This document shows positions 1 through 9,923 of a stretch of DNA of 64,000 nt, piece after piece. The stretch lies in the NCBI GenBank assembly GCA_001516025.1, contig LOEU01000037.1:124001-188000 (forward strand), given 5' to 3'. The stretch comes from a bacterium BRH_c32 (GTDB lineage: Bacteria > Bacteroidota > Ignavibacteria > Ignavibacteriales > Melioribacteraceae). How positions within the stretch are numbered: position 1 is the stretch's first letter; each line of letters begins with the position of its first letter. The translations under genes were made by a program, and so were the position numbers. The notes beneath the pieces are model-generated. The model was not told where the DNA came from. It searched no databases and worked only from the letters and a program-made list of their open reading frames with translations.

Positions 1-1542
1 GCCATTAAATTTTGTATTTTCAGCACTATATCCTAAAGTAAAAATCGGTTGATTCAATGAATCCAATTGCCCTTCTGTTAAATTTCTTATAGAACGGCTG
101 TGGTTATATAGTTCATGAAATCTTCCTTCGACTCCAAGTTTTACTTTATGCTCTTTAGATAATTGTGATTCTATATTCCATTGAGCTAGTAATGTATTAG
201 TATGTCTCGAATATCTATCAGATTCATTTCCGCCGGAATTAAATGTATATCCTGTAATCGGAGTACCTTGATTAGGCTCTACATAACGAGGATCATAAGG
301 ATCCGCATATAAATAGCCCCAATACTTATGTACGTTATTCGATATTTTTAATGTAGAATATGTACTTTGTGTTGGATAGAAAGATATTTGAATATTATTG
401 ATCGTATTTGTTCTATAGTGATTTTTTATAGCATCAGGAGTTTGTCTATAAGCATGATTATAATATTTATTCCAGTTATCATCCCAGAAAATGCTATAAC
501 TAAATCTCCAATTCTCTAAACTGTAACTAATTTTCCCGTTTAGAGATAATTTATCTCCGGGATTCATAGGCACATATTCCCCGTCTCCGGTATTTCTATT
601 TATATAGAAAGTCGGGTCTTGTGGATTTGGAAATATTGGTCTATCATCACTCGTATTGAATACTCTCTTACCATATAAATAACCATCATCTTTGTAGTAT
701 CTTCCGGTAACAAAGAACGTTAAATTATCAACTAATTTAGTAGGACCGCCAAAATTAAACTGAACATCTTTTGGTCCATCTGCATTAATTTTATTCAAAT
801 TAGGAAAAAAATCTGAACGGTTTGAAAGATAACTTCCAACATAAGCAGAGACAGAACCTTCATATTTAGAACCGCCATCTTTAGTAACAATATTAACGAT
901 GCCGGACATTGCCTGTCCATATTCTGCATTAAAAGTACCGCTTATAACTTCCATTTGACGGATAGAACTATTTTCAACTTCAACTGACATTCCACCATTA
1001 AAAACGTCTGTAACTGAAATACCGTCTATTAAATAAGCAACTTCATTAGAACGACCACCTCTAAAGTGACCGCCAACTACACCTGCTTGTAAATTAATTA
1101 CCTGATGAATATTTTCAACAGGCATCATTTTAATATCTTCAGCAGAAACAATTGCTGAAGAAGAAGTCAAATCTTTTGTAATAAGAGGCTGTTTGGCTTG
1201 GATAACGATTTCGCCAAGATTAATTGCGGTAGATGTTAATTCAGCATCAACCCTTGTGGTAAGATCAATTCTTACCATTACTCTTTCAATAGTAACTTTG
1301 TGATAACCAACGGAACTTATAATAACGGTATAATATCCGGGAGAGATATTATTAATGTAATATTCTCCTTCAAAATCGGTAGCAGCACCGAAATTGGTTC
1401 CTTGTAGAACTATATTTGCTCCAAAGAGAGGTTCTTTAGTTTCAGCATCAATAATTCTACCTGCAATTTTTCCGGTAGTGCCCGCAAAAACTGCTGTACT
1501 AAATAAGACTATTGCACAGAGTGCAAATATAATTCGTCTCAA
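1..1542 (-). CDS. TonB-dependent outer-membrane receptor, N-terminal part (cut by window edge)
   Basis: About 514 codons are visible; the C-terminal part of the barrel lies outside the window. It starts at a TTG codon with a strong GGAGG seven bases upstream; no ATG fits better. A signal peptide (RRIIFALCAIVLF..FA) is followed by a carboxypeptidase-regulatory-like domain (about residues 22-100, G-R-I-I-D-A-E-T and G-E-Y-Y-I-N-N), then a plug domain with D-G-I-S-V-T-D and G-T-F-N-A-E-Y-G-Q-A-M-S-G-I-V-N-I-V-T-K-like motifs, then barrel strands. Such receptors bring large substrates through the outer membrane using TonB energy. It follows a symporter/glycosidase block in the same direction, so I infer a saccharide substrate. 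A terminator lies just upstream, so it probably also has its own promoter. No SusD-like partner is seen. Confidence 0.85.
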   Translation of the reverse strand, partial: MRRIIFALCAIVLFSTAVFAGTTGKIAGRIIDAETKEPLFGANIVLQGTNFGAATDFEGEYYINNISPGYYTVIISSVGYHKVTIERVMVRIDLTTRVDAELTSTAINLGEIVIQAKQPLITKDLTSSSAIVSAEDIKMMPVENIHQVINLQAGVVGGHFRGGRSNEVAYLIDGISVTDVFNGGMSVEVENSSIRQMEVISGTFNAEYGQAMSGIVNIVTKDGGSKYEGSVSAYVGSYLSNRSDFFPNLNKINADGPKDVQFNFGGPTKLVDNLTFFVTGRYYKDDGYLYGKRVFNTSDDRPIFPNPQDPTFYINRNTGDGEYVPMNPGDKLSLNGKISYSLENWRFSYSIFWDDNWNKYYNHAYRQTPDAIKNHYRTNTINNIQISFYPTQSTYSTLKISNNVHKYWGYLYADPYDPRYVEPNQGTPITGYTFNSGGNESDRYSRHTNTLLAQWNIESQLSKEHKVKLGVEGRFHELYNHSRSIRNLTEGQLDSLNQPIFTLGYSAENTKFNG

Positions 1543-1600
1543 TTTGTGTCCTCCATTTATTAAAATATTTCATACCATCTTATCTTAACATCTGATTATG

Positions 1601-1638
1601 AAATCAAAAAGATGCAATCCTTTTTGAGGGATTGCATC
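1601..1638 (-). terminator. Rho-independent terminator after the carbohydrate-binding protein gene
   Basis: A perfect 10-bp stem (GATGCAATCC / GGATTGCATC) is followed on the minus strand by TTTTTGATTTC. It sits 12 bases after the stop of the 879-residue gene and before the TonB receptor, so it would separate or attenuate transcription into the receptor. Confidence 0.85.
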
Positions 1639-1649
1639 TAAAAAATCTT

Positions 1650-4289
1650 CTACTTTACTAACATCATTTTCTTGACACTTGAGAATGAACCGCTTTCAAT
1701 TTTGTAAATGTACATACCTGTTGCCAAATGAGAAGCGTCAAAATTAACTGTATAGCTTCCTTTTTCTTGGAACTGATTTACTAATTGAGAAACTTCACGT
1801 CCTAAAACATCAAATATTCTTAAAGAAACCATTCCTGCTTTTGCAAGATTATATTTGATTTGAGTTGTAGGGTTGAATGGATTCGGGAAATTCTGTGCCA
1901 ATGAATAAGTTTCCGGTAATTTATTATCTTCAACATCTGTACTGACTTCATCAGTATCACCAATCCAAGTGTACATCCAAAGAGATGGGTTATTCCAGCC
2001 TGCACCTCTATTGAATGGGGACCAGTGAATCATACCTTGTCTATTATCTCCACCAACATAATCAGGAGAAATTCTGCCATCATTATCATTGATGTTAAAG
2101 TCAATAGGAATCTTCCAGCCGGCATGAACATTAATTGTATCTCTATTCTGAACAGTAAGACTATTTCTTCTTGTCTCCAAAAGAGTCCAAGGAATTCTTG
2201 CTTCAACTACATAACCACCGGTGAATTTTTCACCCCAGTAATAGTTTTCTGTACCTGCTACCATTAATGTATCTTCAACGTTTGAAGAGTGATCATTTCT
2301 TGCACGAAGTTTATTGAATCTAATAAACTGATCTGATTTTGATCCTCTCTGATAAACACTATGAGGTTCATTTTTAGCTAAATCATATAAACCAAATAAT
2401 AAATCAGGTGAATCAAGAGCATAAGAAGCATCTGTATAATCTCTATATGTTTCATCAGGAGCTACAATATCATCATTTATGTCAAAAGCGGCATAGAGAT
2501 ATTGTCCATCCATAGCTATATAAGCTTCGGCAGATAAATCAGCATCGCCATCGACTTTGAAATTAGGAGATAAGAAACCGGAGCCATCAGAAATGAACAT
2601 TCTGAACGGTCTAATGTATGTCCATTCACTCAAATCTCCATCAGCTGCAAAGTTAGGTGTACTTAATGAAACAACAGGAATACCTTTAGCATTATTTGTA
2701 ACTGCATCTGAGAATGCTAAAGCACCAATATTACCTGCTTTATCAACTGCATTAACAGCATAATAATATGTTTCTTGTCTATCAGTTAATGGTGAATTTA
2801 GAAGATGATCGAAGATCAATGTATTTTCTTCAATACCTTTTTTCAATAACATAACTCCGGGAGTTGTAATGCTTGTGAAAGGAGTTTTGCTGTAATATAT
2901 ATTATATCTTTCTGAAGCACCTTCATTTGTTACATCAGTCCAAGTAACTAAGTTACTATAATTGCCCGGAATAACCGCGAAATTACCCGGAGCTTCAGGA
3001 GATTCTAGATCAAAAATCTTGAAACCTGATTGTTGTAATACGTCAAAAAGAATTGTTCCGGATCCTTTTAATGGTGTTGCAAATCCGTCTTCAGTTCCTC
3101 TTCCGAAGATTTCTATTCTAATTCTAGTAATAGAAGCGGGATCTAAAAGCTTATTCCCTGCATTATTTTTAGAAGCAAAACCATCTTTAGGTGGGAAACG
3201 ATCATTTGCACCCATTGGTTTTTCAACAAATGGAAGAACAACTCTTGTCCAATCAAATGGCTTGCTTAAATCAAGACCGGCATCAATAATCCATTCTTCT
3301 CCTGCACCATCGCTATTTTCCATAATAAAAAATCGAATAAATGCTCTATTAGCGTCTGCAACAATTGGAGTAACATTTTTAACATAAAAAACTAGACCGG
3401 TTCTTTCTTCAAATTTTTCAGGTTTAGTAACTTCTTTATCGATAGAAAGGAATCCACCCCAAGCAAATGGAGCACTTAGTGTATAATCGATTTTTAATGA
3501 ACCTTCACCTTCAGCTTTAACTGTAGATTCATCTGAAAGAGCAATCGCACCTTTATCAGCGCCTGCCCAATCCATCCAATCTGTATTCCAGCTAGCAGCT
3601 GTATTATCAAATGTGAATATAGGAGGATAAGCATTTCCTTTAAGAGTAAGGTTATCTAAAGTAATTGATCCCATTGCTGTCGGAGGTGTAACATTATTTC
3701 CTGTTGTAAGATATACTAAAGCGAACTCAAAGGTCTTGATTTTATCCCACTGAAGTTCGCCATCACCATCTAATGTTTGACCTGCGAACCCAAGTGTTTT
3801 ATCATCATTTTGAACTAAGGGAATTGTATATTCAATCCACTGTCCCGAAGCATCTGATAAGTCAATTGTTGTTTGAAAGAACCATAAGTCTCTTTGTCCT
3901 AACTCATTGACATCACCGACCTTAAATTCCATAAAGAATTGACCTTCTTGAGAAAGAACAGTCGGGGTATTAACTTTATACCAAATATGGATTTCCTTAC
4001 CTGCTGAAAGATCCAAATTATATGGTAAAGGATTTGGAGTTGTTCTTACCGTATAACCGCCCCATCCATCTCCTGCTGCTACTGTATAATCAATTTTTAC
4101 TGCACCGCCGCCATTTACACCGGCTGGATCATCAGATAAAGCCATTACTGCTTTTCCGGCTCCATTATCATACTGTGTAGGTGACCAAAATCCCGATGCT
4201 ACTGAGTTATCCATTGATTGGAAAACCCATTGTGCTTGAGTAGTTCCTGCTAATAACAGGAATAGAAAAAGTAAATACATCTTTTTCAT
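1650..4289 (-). CDS. T9SS-exported multidomain carbohydrate-binding protein
   Basis: This 879-residue protein has a signal peptide (MKKMYLLFLFLLLAGTTQAQ). Two similar beta-sandwich modules follow (about 20-220 and 222-425, each with a Phe/Met-D-N start and a W-G-G-[YF] motif, resembling carbohydrate-binding folds), then an FnIII-like domain (about 430-535) and a CBM9/DOMON-like domain (about 545-785, starting A-D-G-D-L-S-E-W). The C-terminus (795-879) is a type A T9SS sorting domain with N-F-P-N-P-F-N-P-T-T and a final KKMMLVK. No catalytic motif is seen, so I infer surface binding of sugar polymers. It lies 57 bases downstream of the symporter gene and 107 bases before the receptor, which supports a saccharide-capture role. 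The exact ligand cannot be told. Confidence 0.75.
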   Translation of the reverse strand: MKKMYLLFLFLLLAGTTQAQWVFQSMDNSVASGFWSPTQYDNGAGKAVMALSDDPAGVNGGGAVKIDYTVAAGDGWGGYTVRTTPNPLPYNLDLSAGKEIHIWYKVNTPTVLSQEGQFFMEFKVGDVNELGQRDLWFFQTTIDLSDASGQWIEYTIPLVQNDDKTLGFAGQTLDGDGELQWDKIKTFEFALVYLTTGNNVTPPTAMGSITLDNLTLKGNAYPPIFTFDNTAASWNTDWMDWAGADKGAIALSDESTVKAEGEGSLKIDYTLSAPFAWGGFLSIDKEVTKPEKFEERTGLVFYVKNVTPIVADANRAFIRFFIMENSDGAGEEWIIDAGLDLSKPFDWTRVVLPFVEKPMGANDRFPPKDGFASKNNAGNKLLDPASITRIRIEIFGRGTEDGFATPLKGSGTILFDVLQQSGFKIFDLESPEAPGNFAVIPGNYSNLVTWTDVTNEGASERYNIYYSKTPFTSITTPGVMLLKKGIEENTLIFDHLLNSPLTDRQETYYYAVNAVDKAGNIGALAFSDAVTNNAKGIPVVSLSTPNFAADGDLSEWTYIRPFRMFISDGSGFLSPNFKVDGDADLSAEAYIAMDGQYLYAAFDINDDIVAPDETYRDYTDASYALDSPDLLFGLYDLAKNEPHSVYQRGSKSDQFIRFNKLRARNDHSSNVEDTLMVAGTENYYWGEKFTGGYVVEARIPWTLLETRRNSLTVQNRDTINVHAGWKIPIDFNINDNDGRISPDYVGGDNRQGMIHWSPFNRGAGWNNPSLWMYTWIGDTDEVSTDVEDNKLPETYSLAQNFPNPFNPTTQIKYNLAKAGMVSLRIFDVLGREVSQLVNQFQEKGSYTVNFDASHLATGMYIYKIESGSFSSVKKMMLVK

Positions 4290-4346
4290 TGTGCCTCTCC
4301 TTTGTTTGTTAATAACTTCTTTTAATTAATTGAACTATTGATTTTG

Positions 4347-5945
4347 TTACATTAATACTGTCCATAAACCGATCGTTAAGATCAGTAATAGACCTGAATA
4401 TAATAAATTCATTTTTACAGTTGATGAACCGCCTGTTCCCGCCTCAAGTATATTTAAATAATTTTTAACTGTTACATTCTCTCCATAGCGAACTACATAA
4501 TTCAAGAAAAGCAATAAACTTGCTGTTCCAACAAAAAGAAATATTGTAAAATGGAGATAGTTGATTTGTAAAATCGATATCAAAAATTTATTGCTTAAAA
4601 CCGAGTATTGATTTAGAACTTCCAATAAGAATCTGGAAAGGCCGAAAATCTCCCCAACAATAATTGAGGCAAAAGCACTTTTAGCGTTTATTTCTTTTAA
4701 AACAAAGCCAAGAACCAAAACTGCTGTTATAGGAGCACTTACATAAGCTTGAGTGCTTTGAAGGAAAATAAATAGTTGTGAGCTGATTAATCTCACAAAA
4801 GGAATAAGAGTAATTACCACAACTACAACAAAGATAGTAGTCATTCTTCCAACAAGAACTAATGTTCTATCAGAAGAATCAGGATTTTTTACTCTATAAA
4901 AATCGATTGTATAAATAGCAGAAATAGAATTAAACGAAGCAGCGAGTGATGACATAATAGCAGCAAGAACACCTGAAACCACAAGACCTTTAATCCCGAT
5001 AGGAAGAATACCGCTTGCAATTAACTGTGGGTATGCTTCATCGCCTCTAATTTCAGGGAATAAAGCAACTGCAATTAATCCGGGTAAAACAAAAATTATC
5101 ATAGGAAAGAGTTTTAGAAATGCCGCAAGGAAAGTTCCGTTTCGAGCATCATTGAGTGATCTTGCACCAAAGATTCTCTGAAGCATATAATGATCCGCGC
5201 ACCAATACCAAAATGCAATTATTGGAGCACCGAAAATAATGCCTGTCCAAGGGAAATCAGGATCACTGATATCTTTAAACATGACGAAAAAATCAGCCGG
5301 TAATTTTTCTTTTAATGCCGAAATACCACCGACTTCATTTAAACCAAAATATACTGTTAATCCGCCGCCAACTAATAAAAGGATACCTTGGAATATCTGA
5401 GTTCTTATAACTGTATCAAATCCACCAACTAACGTATAAATTCCTGTAATCAATACAATGACAACAGCGGAGACAAATATACTCCATCCAAAAATTTTAT
5501 TAAATAATATACCGCTCGCAAAAAGCGTTACAAGAATTTTAGTAACCAGATATGTGAAAATCGAAAGAGAACCAAATAACCTTCTGGTCCTTTGGTCAAA
5601 TAGTTTCCCAATAAATTCGGGGAACGTAAATAGATTTGAATTACGATAGATAGGTGCTAAAAACCAACCAAGAATTATCAAAAAGAAGATAGCAAACAAT
5701 TCAAAATGACCAACGACAAGTCCGCGAGAAGCACCCGATCCTGCTAATCCAATAAAATGTTCACTTGAAATATTGGTGGCGAATAACGAGATACCAATAG
5801 CAAACCATCCCAAATCACGGCGAGCTAAAAAATAACTCTCTACTGTCGGGTCTTTTCTCTTGCTGTTATAAAAACTAATTAATATAACTATTGCAAGATA
5901 TAATAAAATAATTAAGCTGTCTAATATTGTAAATGATTCTGGCAT
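4347..5945 (-). CDS. Sodium/solute symporter, SGLT type
   Basis: This 532-residue polytopic protein has about 14 hydrophobic segments, the usual size for the SSS family. Visible family features are the N-terminal DSLIILLYLAIVILISFYNS helix, the E-S-Y-F-L-A-R-R-D-L-G-W motif, N-I-S-S-E-H-F-I-G-L-A-G-S-G in helix 2 and Y-T-L-V-G-G-F-D-T-V. These are typical of sodium/glucose or galactose cotransporters. It would import the sugar released by the adjacent family 2 glycosidase across the inner membrane with sodium. It lies between the glycosidase gene (113 bases upstream) and the binding-protein gene. Exact sugar specificity is inferred only from the neighbours. Confidence 0.85.
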   Translation of the reverse strand: MPESFTILDSLIILLYLAIVILISFYNSKRKDPTVESYFLARRDLGWFAIGISLFATNISSEHFIGLAGSGASRGLVVGHFELFAIFFLIILGWFLAPIYRNSNLFTFPEFIGKLFDQRTRRLFGSLSIFTYLVTKILVTLFASGILFNKIFGWSIFVSAVVIVLITGIYTLVGGFDTVIRTQIFQGILLLVGGGLTVYFGLNEVGGISALKEKLPADFFVMFKDISDPDFPWTGIIFGAPIIAFWYWCADHYMLQRIFGARSLNDARNGTFLAAFLKLFPMIIFVLPGLIAVALFPEIRGDEAYPQLIASGILPIGIKGLVVSGVLAAIMSSLAASFNSISAIYTIDFYRVKNPDSSDRTLVLVGRMTTIFVVVVVITLIPFVRLISSQLFIFLQSTQAYVSAPITAVLVLGFVLKEINAKSAFASIIVGEIFGLSRFLLEVLNQYSVLSNKFLISILQINYLHFTIFLFVGTASLLLFLNYVVRYGENVTVKNYLNILEAGTGGSSTVKMNLLYSGLLLILTIGLWTVLM

Positions 5946-6058
5946 ATACTATTAACTCACAATTTTAGTACCAAAAATAATCACATAATACAGCCAATTT
6001 TAGCTGTTTTTGTATTTAAACTTTTGCAATAGTTATTAAATTAATAATTACCTCATTA

Positions 6059-8422
6059 TTATTTTAATAACATCATTTTTTTCGTAAATGATTTCCCATT
6101 TATGCTTAAAACATAAAAATATATACCACTTGATAAATCATCACCCTTGAATTCTATTTTATGAAATCCGGGGTCCTGATATGAATTAATCAGAGTTCGA
6201 ATCTTATTTCCCAAAATATCGAAAACTTCGATTTTTACTAAACCCCCTTTTGGCAAATTATAATTTATATTTGTTGTAGGATTAAATGGATTAGGGAAAT
6301 TTTGTTCTAAATCGTATTCAAGAGGAATGCTTTCGTCTTCTTTTTCGATGCCTACTAAAATCCCATCCTGATTATAATATGGGAGATAAGTAGCAGAAAG
6401 TGAGTTAGCTATTGGTTTAGCAGCTCTTTGCATCGAATATAATCCCATACTTTGGAAGCCTCCCGGGTTATCCATTCTATACCAATCGAAAACAGTCCAC
6501 CAAACAGCAGACATTAAGGAACCAAAAGCTTTATTCTCTGAGCCATCTACATTTGTGAGTGCAAAAATCTTAAATACATTCATCATATCAGAAAATACTG
6601 TCCCCTGTTTATCTGCAGTTGAACCATCTTCGCTTGACCAATATCCATATTCAGTACATAAAATAGGTTTATTTGGGAATGCTGCCTTGGCATCTCTAAG
6701 AAAATTAAACGAAGGTCCATAGTAAGCACCATTCTTTCCATAGAAGATTCCAAAATAAATAGTCCATGAAGCTAAATCTAAAGGAGCTATCGTTGGGTCT
6801 GATGCACCCGGTGAATCTGCAGCCGCTGATTGAGTAATAAGTCTTCCATCTTCATAATTATCTGCATGGTCTTTAGTCATCATCTCGTTGAAGGCTAATC
6901 TTCCTGTAATATCTTTACATTCATTTGAGAGACTCCAAATAATAACAGAAGGTCTATTATAATCTTTATAAACCATTTCTCTGAACATCTGTTTGTGAAT
7001 TTGTCTTACTTCATTTTGAATGCGCCATGATTCCGAATCATTAAACCAAAAAACAGGGATCTCTTCTTTTGTTGAGATTCCAAGCCGATCCGCAATTAAA
7101 TAAGTATAATAGTGATTAGGATAATGAGCCGTACGCAATAATTTTGCGTTTAATGATTTCACAATTTTCATATCAGCAAGAATTTGTTCTCTTGGCAGAC
7201 TTCTTCCGTAATCCGGGTGATCTTCATGCCTAGCCACACCTGGCAGATACATTAATCGATCATTAAATAAAAATTTAGACCCAACTGTTTTTACAGTTCT
7301 TATTCCAAACTGAGTATAATATTCATCTGTTATGATACTTCCGTCATATAGAGTTACTTTCATAACATATAGGTTAGGATTTTTGTGAGTCCAGAGTCGT
7401 GGATTCATGATTTTTAAATCTGTTTCGAAAGCACAAACAGATCCAAAATCCATATATGAAGAAAATTCTTTCTGACCTATTAAAACTGATTCCTGCCCTA
7501 GCATATTCCAAATATCTTCTTTCCCAATATTCGCCTCGTCACAATTTAGATCAAAGACTTGAACGGATACAGAAATGTTGGCAGAAGTTAATTTCATATT
7601 TTGAAAAACGATTTTTGTTTTTATTTCACCGTTTATATCTAACGGAGTGATATCGCTTCTGACAATAGAAACGGGATTAACAAATTCAAGATAAACATCG
7701 TGAATAATGCCGGTATAATTGTACCAATCCGATGGGATATTAGGGATTGAATATTTGGTTGTACCCCAAGCAGGGTTATCAACTCTTACGGCGATTACAT
7801 TATTTCCGCCGGTATTTAAAAATTGAGTTATATCGAATGAAAATGGAGTATAACCGCCTTCATGATAACCAACCCACACACCATTTACCCACACATCTGC
7901 CATATAATTGACTGAAAGAAAATTGAGGCGAACAGTTAAATTTGCTATTGAAGGATCGTTTACAACAAATGATTTTCTATACCAAACAAGATCTTGATAG
8001 AAATCGGGTCTTACAGGATATTCATTAAAATTATTATCGGGGAATGGAATATTTCGCGTTTCCCAATTAGAATCATCATAATCTAACTTAAATCTATTAT
8101 CAGATTTACTTTCAATTAAGGAAATCCCTGCTTGATCTCTTAAAATGAAAGTGGCTGCTGAAGTAGCTTCATCAGGCCAAGGTCTTGGCACGCGCTGCCT
8201 TCTCCATTCTCCGGCAAGGTTATAGCGAGAACGATTCTGCATTTCAAAAGTTGGCAATGGTTTATTATTTTGGAAAGGCACTTCAATTCCACAAACATCC
8301 AATATCTTTAAAGTCGGTTCCGCTAAATTAGTCTGCGCGATAATTTTGTTAGTCGAATTCGAGAAAACTAATACAATAATTAAAAAAGCTATATATTTAA
8401 TGAATTTCACAATGCCCTCCAC
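6059..8422 (-). CDS. Glycoside hydrolase family 2 enzyme (beta-galactosidase/glucuronidase type), T9SS-exported
   Basis: This 787-residue enzyme has a signal peptide, the GH2 sugar-binding sandwich (about 120-250, W-Y-R-K-S-F, N-Y-M-A-D-V-W-V-N-G), an immunoglobulin-like domain and a TIM barrel. The proposed acid/base is E501 in S-L-S-N-E and the nucleophile E591 in C-T-E-Y-G, both at the expected family sites. The C-terminus (about 700-787) is a T9SS sorting domain (N-F-P-N-P-F-N-P-T-T), so the enzyme should be secreted or surface-bound. GH2 enzymes retain configuration and cleave beta-galactosides, glucuronides or mannosides; which one cannot be read here. It is 36 bases downstream of the sigma-54 regulator gene and upstream of the symporter gene. 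Confidence 0.88.
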   Translation of the reverse strand: MEGIVKFIKYIAFLIIVLVFSNSTNKIIAQTNLAEPTLKILDVCGIEVPFQNNKPLPTFEMQNRSRYNLAGEWRRQRVPRPWPDEATSAATFILRDQAGISLIESKSDNRFKLDYDDSNWETRNIPFPDNNFNEYPVRPDFYQDLVWYRKSFVVNDPSIANLTVRLNFLSVNYMADVWVNGVWVGYHEGGYTPFSFDITQFLNTGGNNVIAVRVDNPAWGTTKYSIPNIPSDWYNYTGIIHDVYLEFVNPVSIVRSDITPLDINGEIKTKIVFQNMKLTSANISVSVQVFDLNCDEANIGKEDIWNMLGQESVLIGQKEFSSYMDFGSVCAFETDLKIMNPRLWTHKNPNLYVMKVTLYDGSIITDEYYTQFGIRTVKTVGSKFLFNDRLMYLPGVARHEDHPDYGRSLPREQILADMKIVKSLNAKLLRTAHYPNHYYTYLIADRLGISTKEEIPVFWFNDSESWRIQNEVRQIHKQMFREMVYKDYNRPSVIIWSLSNECKDITGRLAFNEMMTKDHADNYEDGRLITQSAAADSPGASDPTIAPLDLASWTIYFGIFYGKNGAYYGPSFNFLRDAKAAFPNKPILCTEYGYWSSEDGSTADKQGTVFSDMMNVFKIFALTNVDGSENKAFGSLMSAVWWTVFDWYRMDNPGGFQSMGLYSMQRAAKPIANSLSATYLPYYNQDGILVGIEKEDESIPLEYDLEQNFPNPFNPTTNINYNLPKGGLVKIEVFDILGNKIRTLINSYQDPGFHKIEFKGDDLSSGIYFYVLSINGKSFTKKMMLLK

Positions 8423-8458
8423 AATAATTAAATACTTTAGTCAATATAACGAAGATAT

Positions 8459-9913
8459 CTATTTTAGTCCAAGCTCCTTACTCATTCGATAATAGTTAGG
8501 AGGAGCTAATCCAAGTTTCTTAGCAGCATCTGCATCTGAATCCGATAAATCTCTCATATATTTAAAATACTTTTCCCTGAATATCCTTTCCATCTCTTTT
8601 AATGGAAGCATTCCTTCGCTTACAAAATTCACAAGACTTCCACTTTGAGTATTTGTAACAAATTTTTGAGAGAATAAAAGCATTGAATTAATTTGATCTA
8701 CTGAAACATTAGATTCATCATAAAAAAGAAGTCTCTGAACAAAATTCTTTAGTTCTCTTACATTACCGGGCCAAGAATATTCTTCTAATGCTTTCATCGC
8801 TGAAGGTTGAATTTTTGGTTTTTCTTTTCCCATATCGATTGCAATTTCATCTAAAAAATGATTTATCAAAACCGAGATATCCTCAACTCTCTCTCTAAGC
8901 GGAGGGACGTAAATAGGTACAACATTGAGCCGATAAAAAAGATCTTCTCTGAATCTTTTTTCTTTTACTTCAACTTCTAAAACTCTATTAGTTGCAGAAA
9001 TAATTCTTACGTCAACTTTAGTTTTATCTGTTCTACCGATTTTTTCAATTTCACCATCTTGGATAACTCGCAATAATTTCACTTGAGCGTTTAGTGGAAG
9101 TTCTGATATTTCATCTAAGAAAATTGTCCCGTGATGAGCAAATTCAAATAACCCAAGTTTCCCTTTATCGGCTCCTGTGAAAGCCCCTTTTTCATAACCA
9201 AAGAGTTCGCTTTCAATTAATTGATCCGGGATTCCACCGCAATTTATAGGAACAAAATTTTCATATTTCCTTAGACTTCTATAATGAATATTATAAGCAA
9301 TTAATTCCTTGCCTGTACCAGAAGAACCGGAAATAAGTATATTCACATTTGAATTTGCATATTTATCAATCTGATTTCTAAGATTTTCTATTACCTTACT
9401 AACACCAACAATCCTCCTCGATGCTAATACATCAGTAATATTTTTATTTAATTTTTGGTTTGATCTAAATTTATCTTTAAGAAGTTTTCTTCTTTCAAAA
9501 GCATTAAAGATACTAATTACAAAATCAGTTGGTTGATAAATATATTCTTCAATATCGCCCGGATATTTAGTGCAATACCAAAATGCACCTGCTTCGAGAA
9601 GATTATGCGCAAACTCGTAATCGTTAATATTAATTGTCATTTTTGTGATAACAATAATCTGAAGCGAAAAATCTAATTCTTTAATTTTCTTAATTAAGTA
9701 TTCACCTCGCAGACCCCCTGCAATCTGAAAATCCATTATAACAATATCATATTCATTCTTTCGTTTCTCTATAAGTTCAATCGCATTATTACCATCTGAG
9801 ACAACATCTAAGATAATAATCTTACTTTCATAAGGCTTGATAGTATTCATTACACGTCGAACATCAAACTCTTCATCTTCGATTAATAGCACATTGATTT
9901 TTTCATTATTCAT
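8459..9913 (-). CDS. NtrC-family sigma-54-dependent response regulator
   Basis: This 484-residue protein has the full three-domain layout. A receiver domain (1-130) has the acidic pocket E-D-E and phospho-acceptor D61. An AAA+ domain (about 165-395) has Walker A GSSGTGKE (195-202), the sigma-54 contact loop GAFTGA (243-248) and Walker B GTIFLDE (262-268). A Fis-type helix-turn-helix is at the end (about 455-484, A-D-A-A-K-K-L-G-L). It should activate sigma-54 promoters after phosphorylation by the kinase encoded 10 bases upstream. It is 36 bases before the glycosidase gene, so that gene may be under its control or co-transcribed. I saw no convincing -24/-12 promoter in the short gaps of this block. 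Confidence 0.95.
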   Translation of the reverse strand: MNNEKINVLLIEDEEFDVRRVMNTIKPYESKIIILDVVSDGNNAIELIEKRKNEYDIVIMDFQIAGGLRGEYLIKKIKELDFSLQIIVITKMTININDYEFAHNLLEAGAFWYCTKYPGDIEEYIYQPTDFVISIFNAFERRKLLKDKFRSNQKLNKNITDVLASRRIVGVSKVIENLRNQIDKYANSNVNILISGSSGTGKELIAYNIHYRSLRKYENFVPINCGGIPDQLIESELFGYEKGAFTGADKGKLGLFEFAHHGTIFLDEISELPLNAQVKLLRVIQDGEIEKIGRTDKTKVDVRIISATNRVLEVEVKEKRFREDLFYRLNVVPIYVPPLRERVEDISVLINHFLDEIAIDMGKEKPKIQPSAMKALEEYSWPGNVRELKNFVQRLLFYDESNVSVDQINSMLLFSQKFVTNTQSGSLVNFVSEGMLPLKEMERIFREKYFKYMRDLSDSDADAAKKLGLAPPNYYRMSKELGLK

Positions 9914-9923
9914 TTAGTTACCC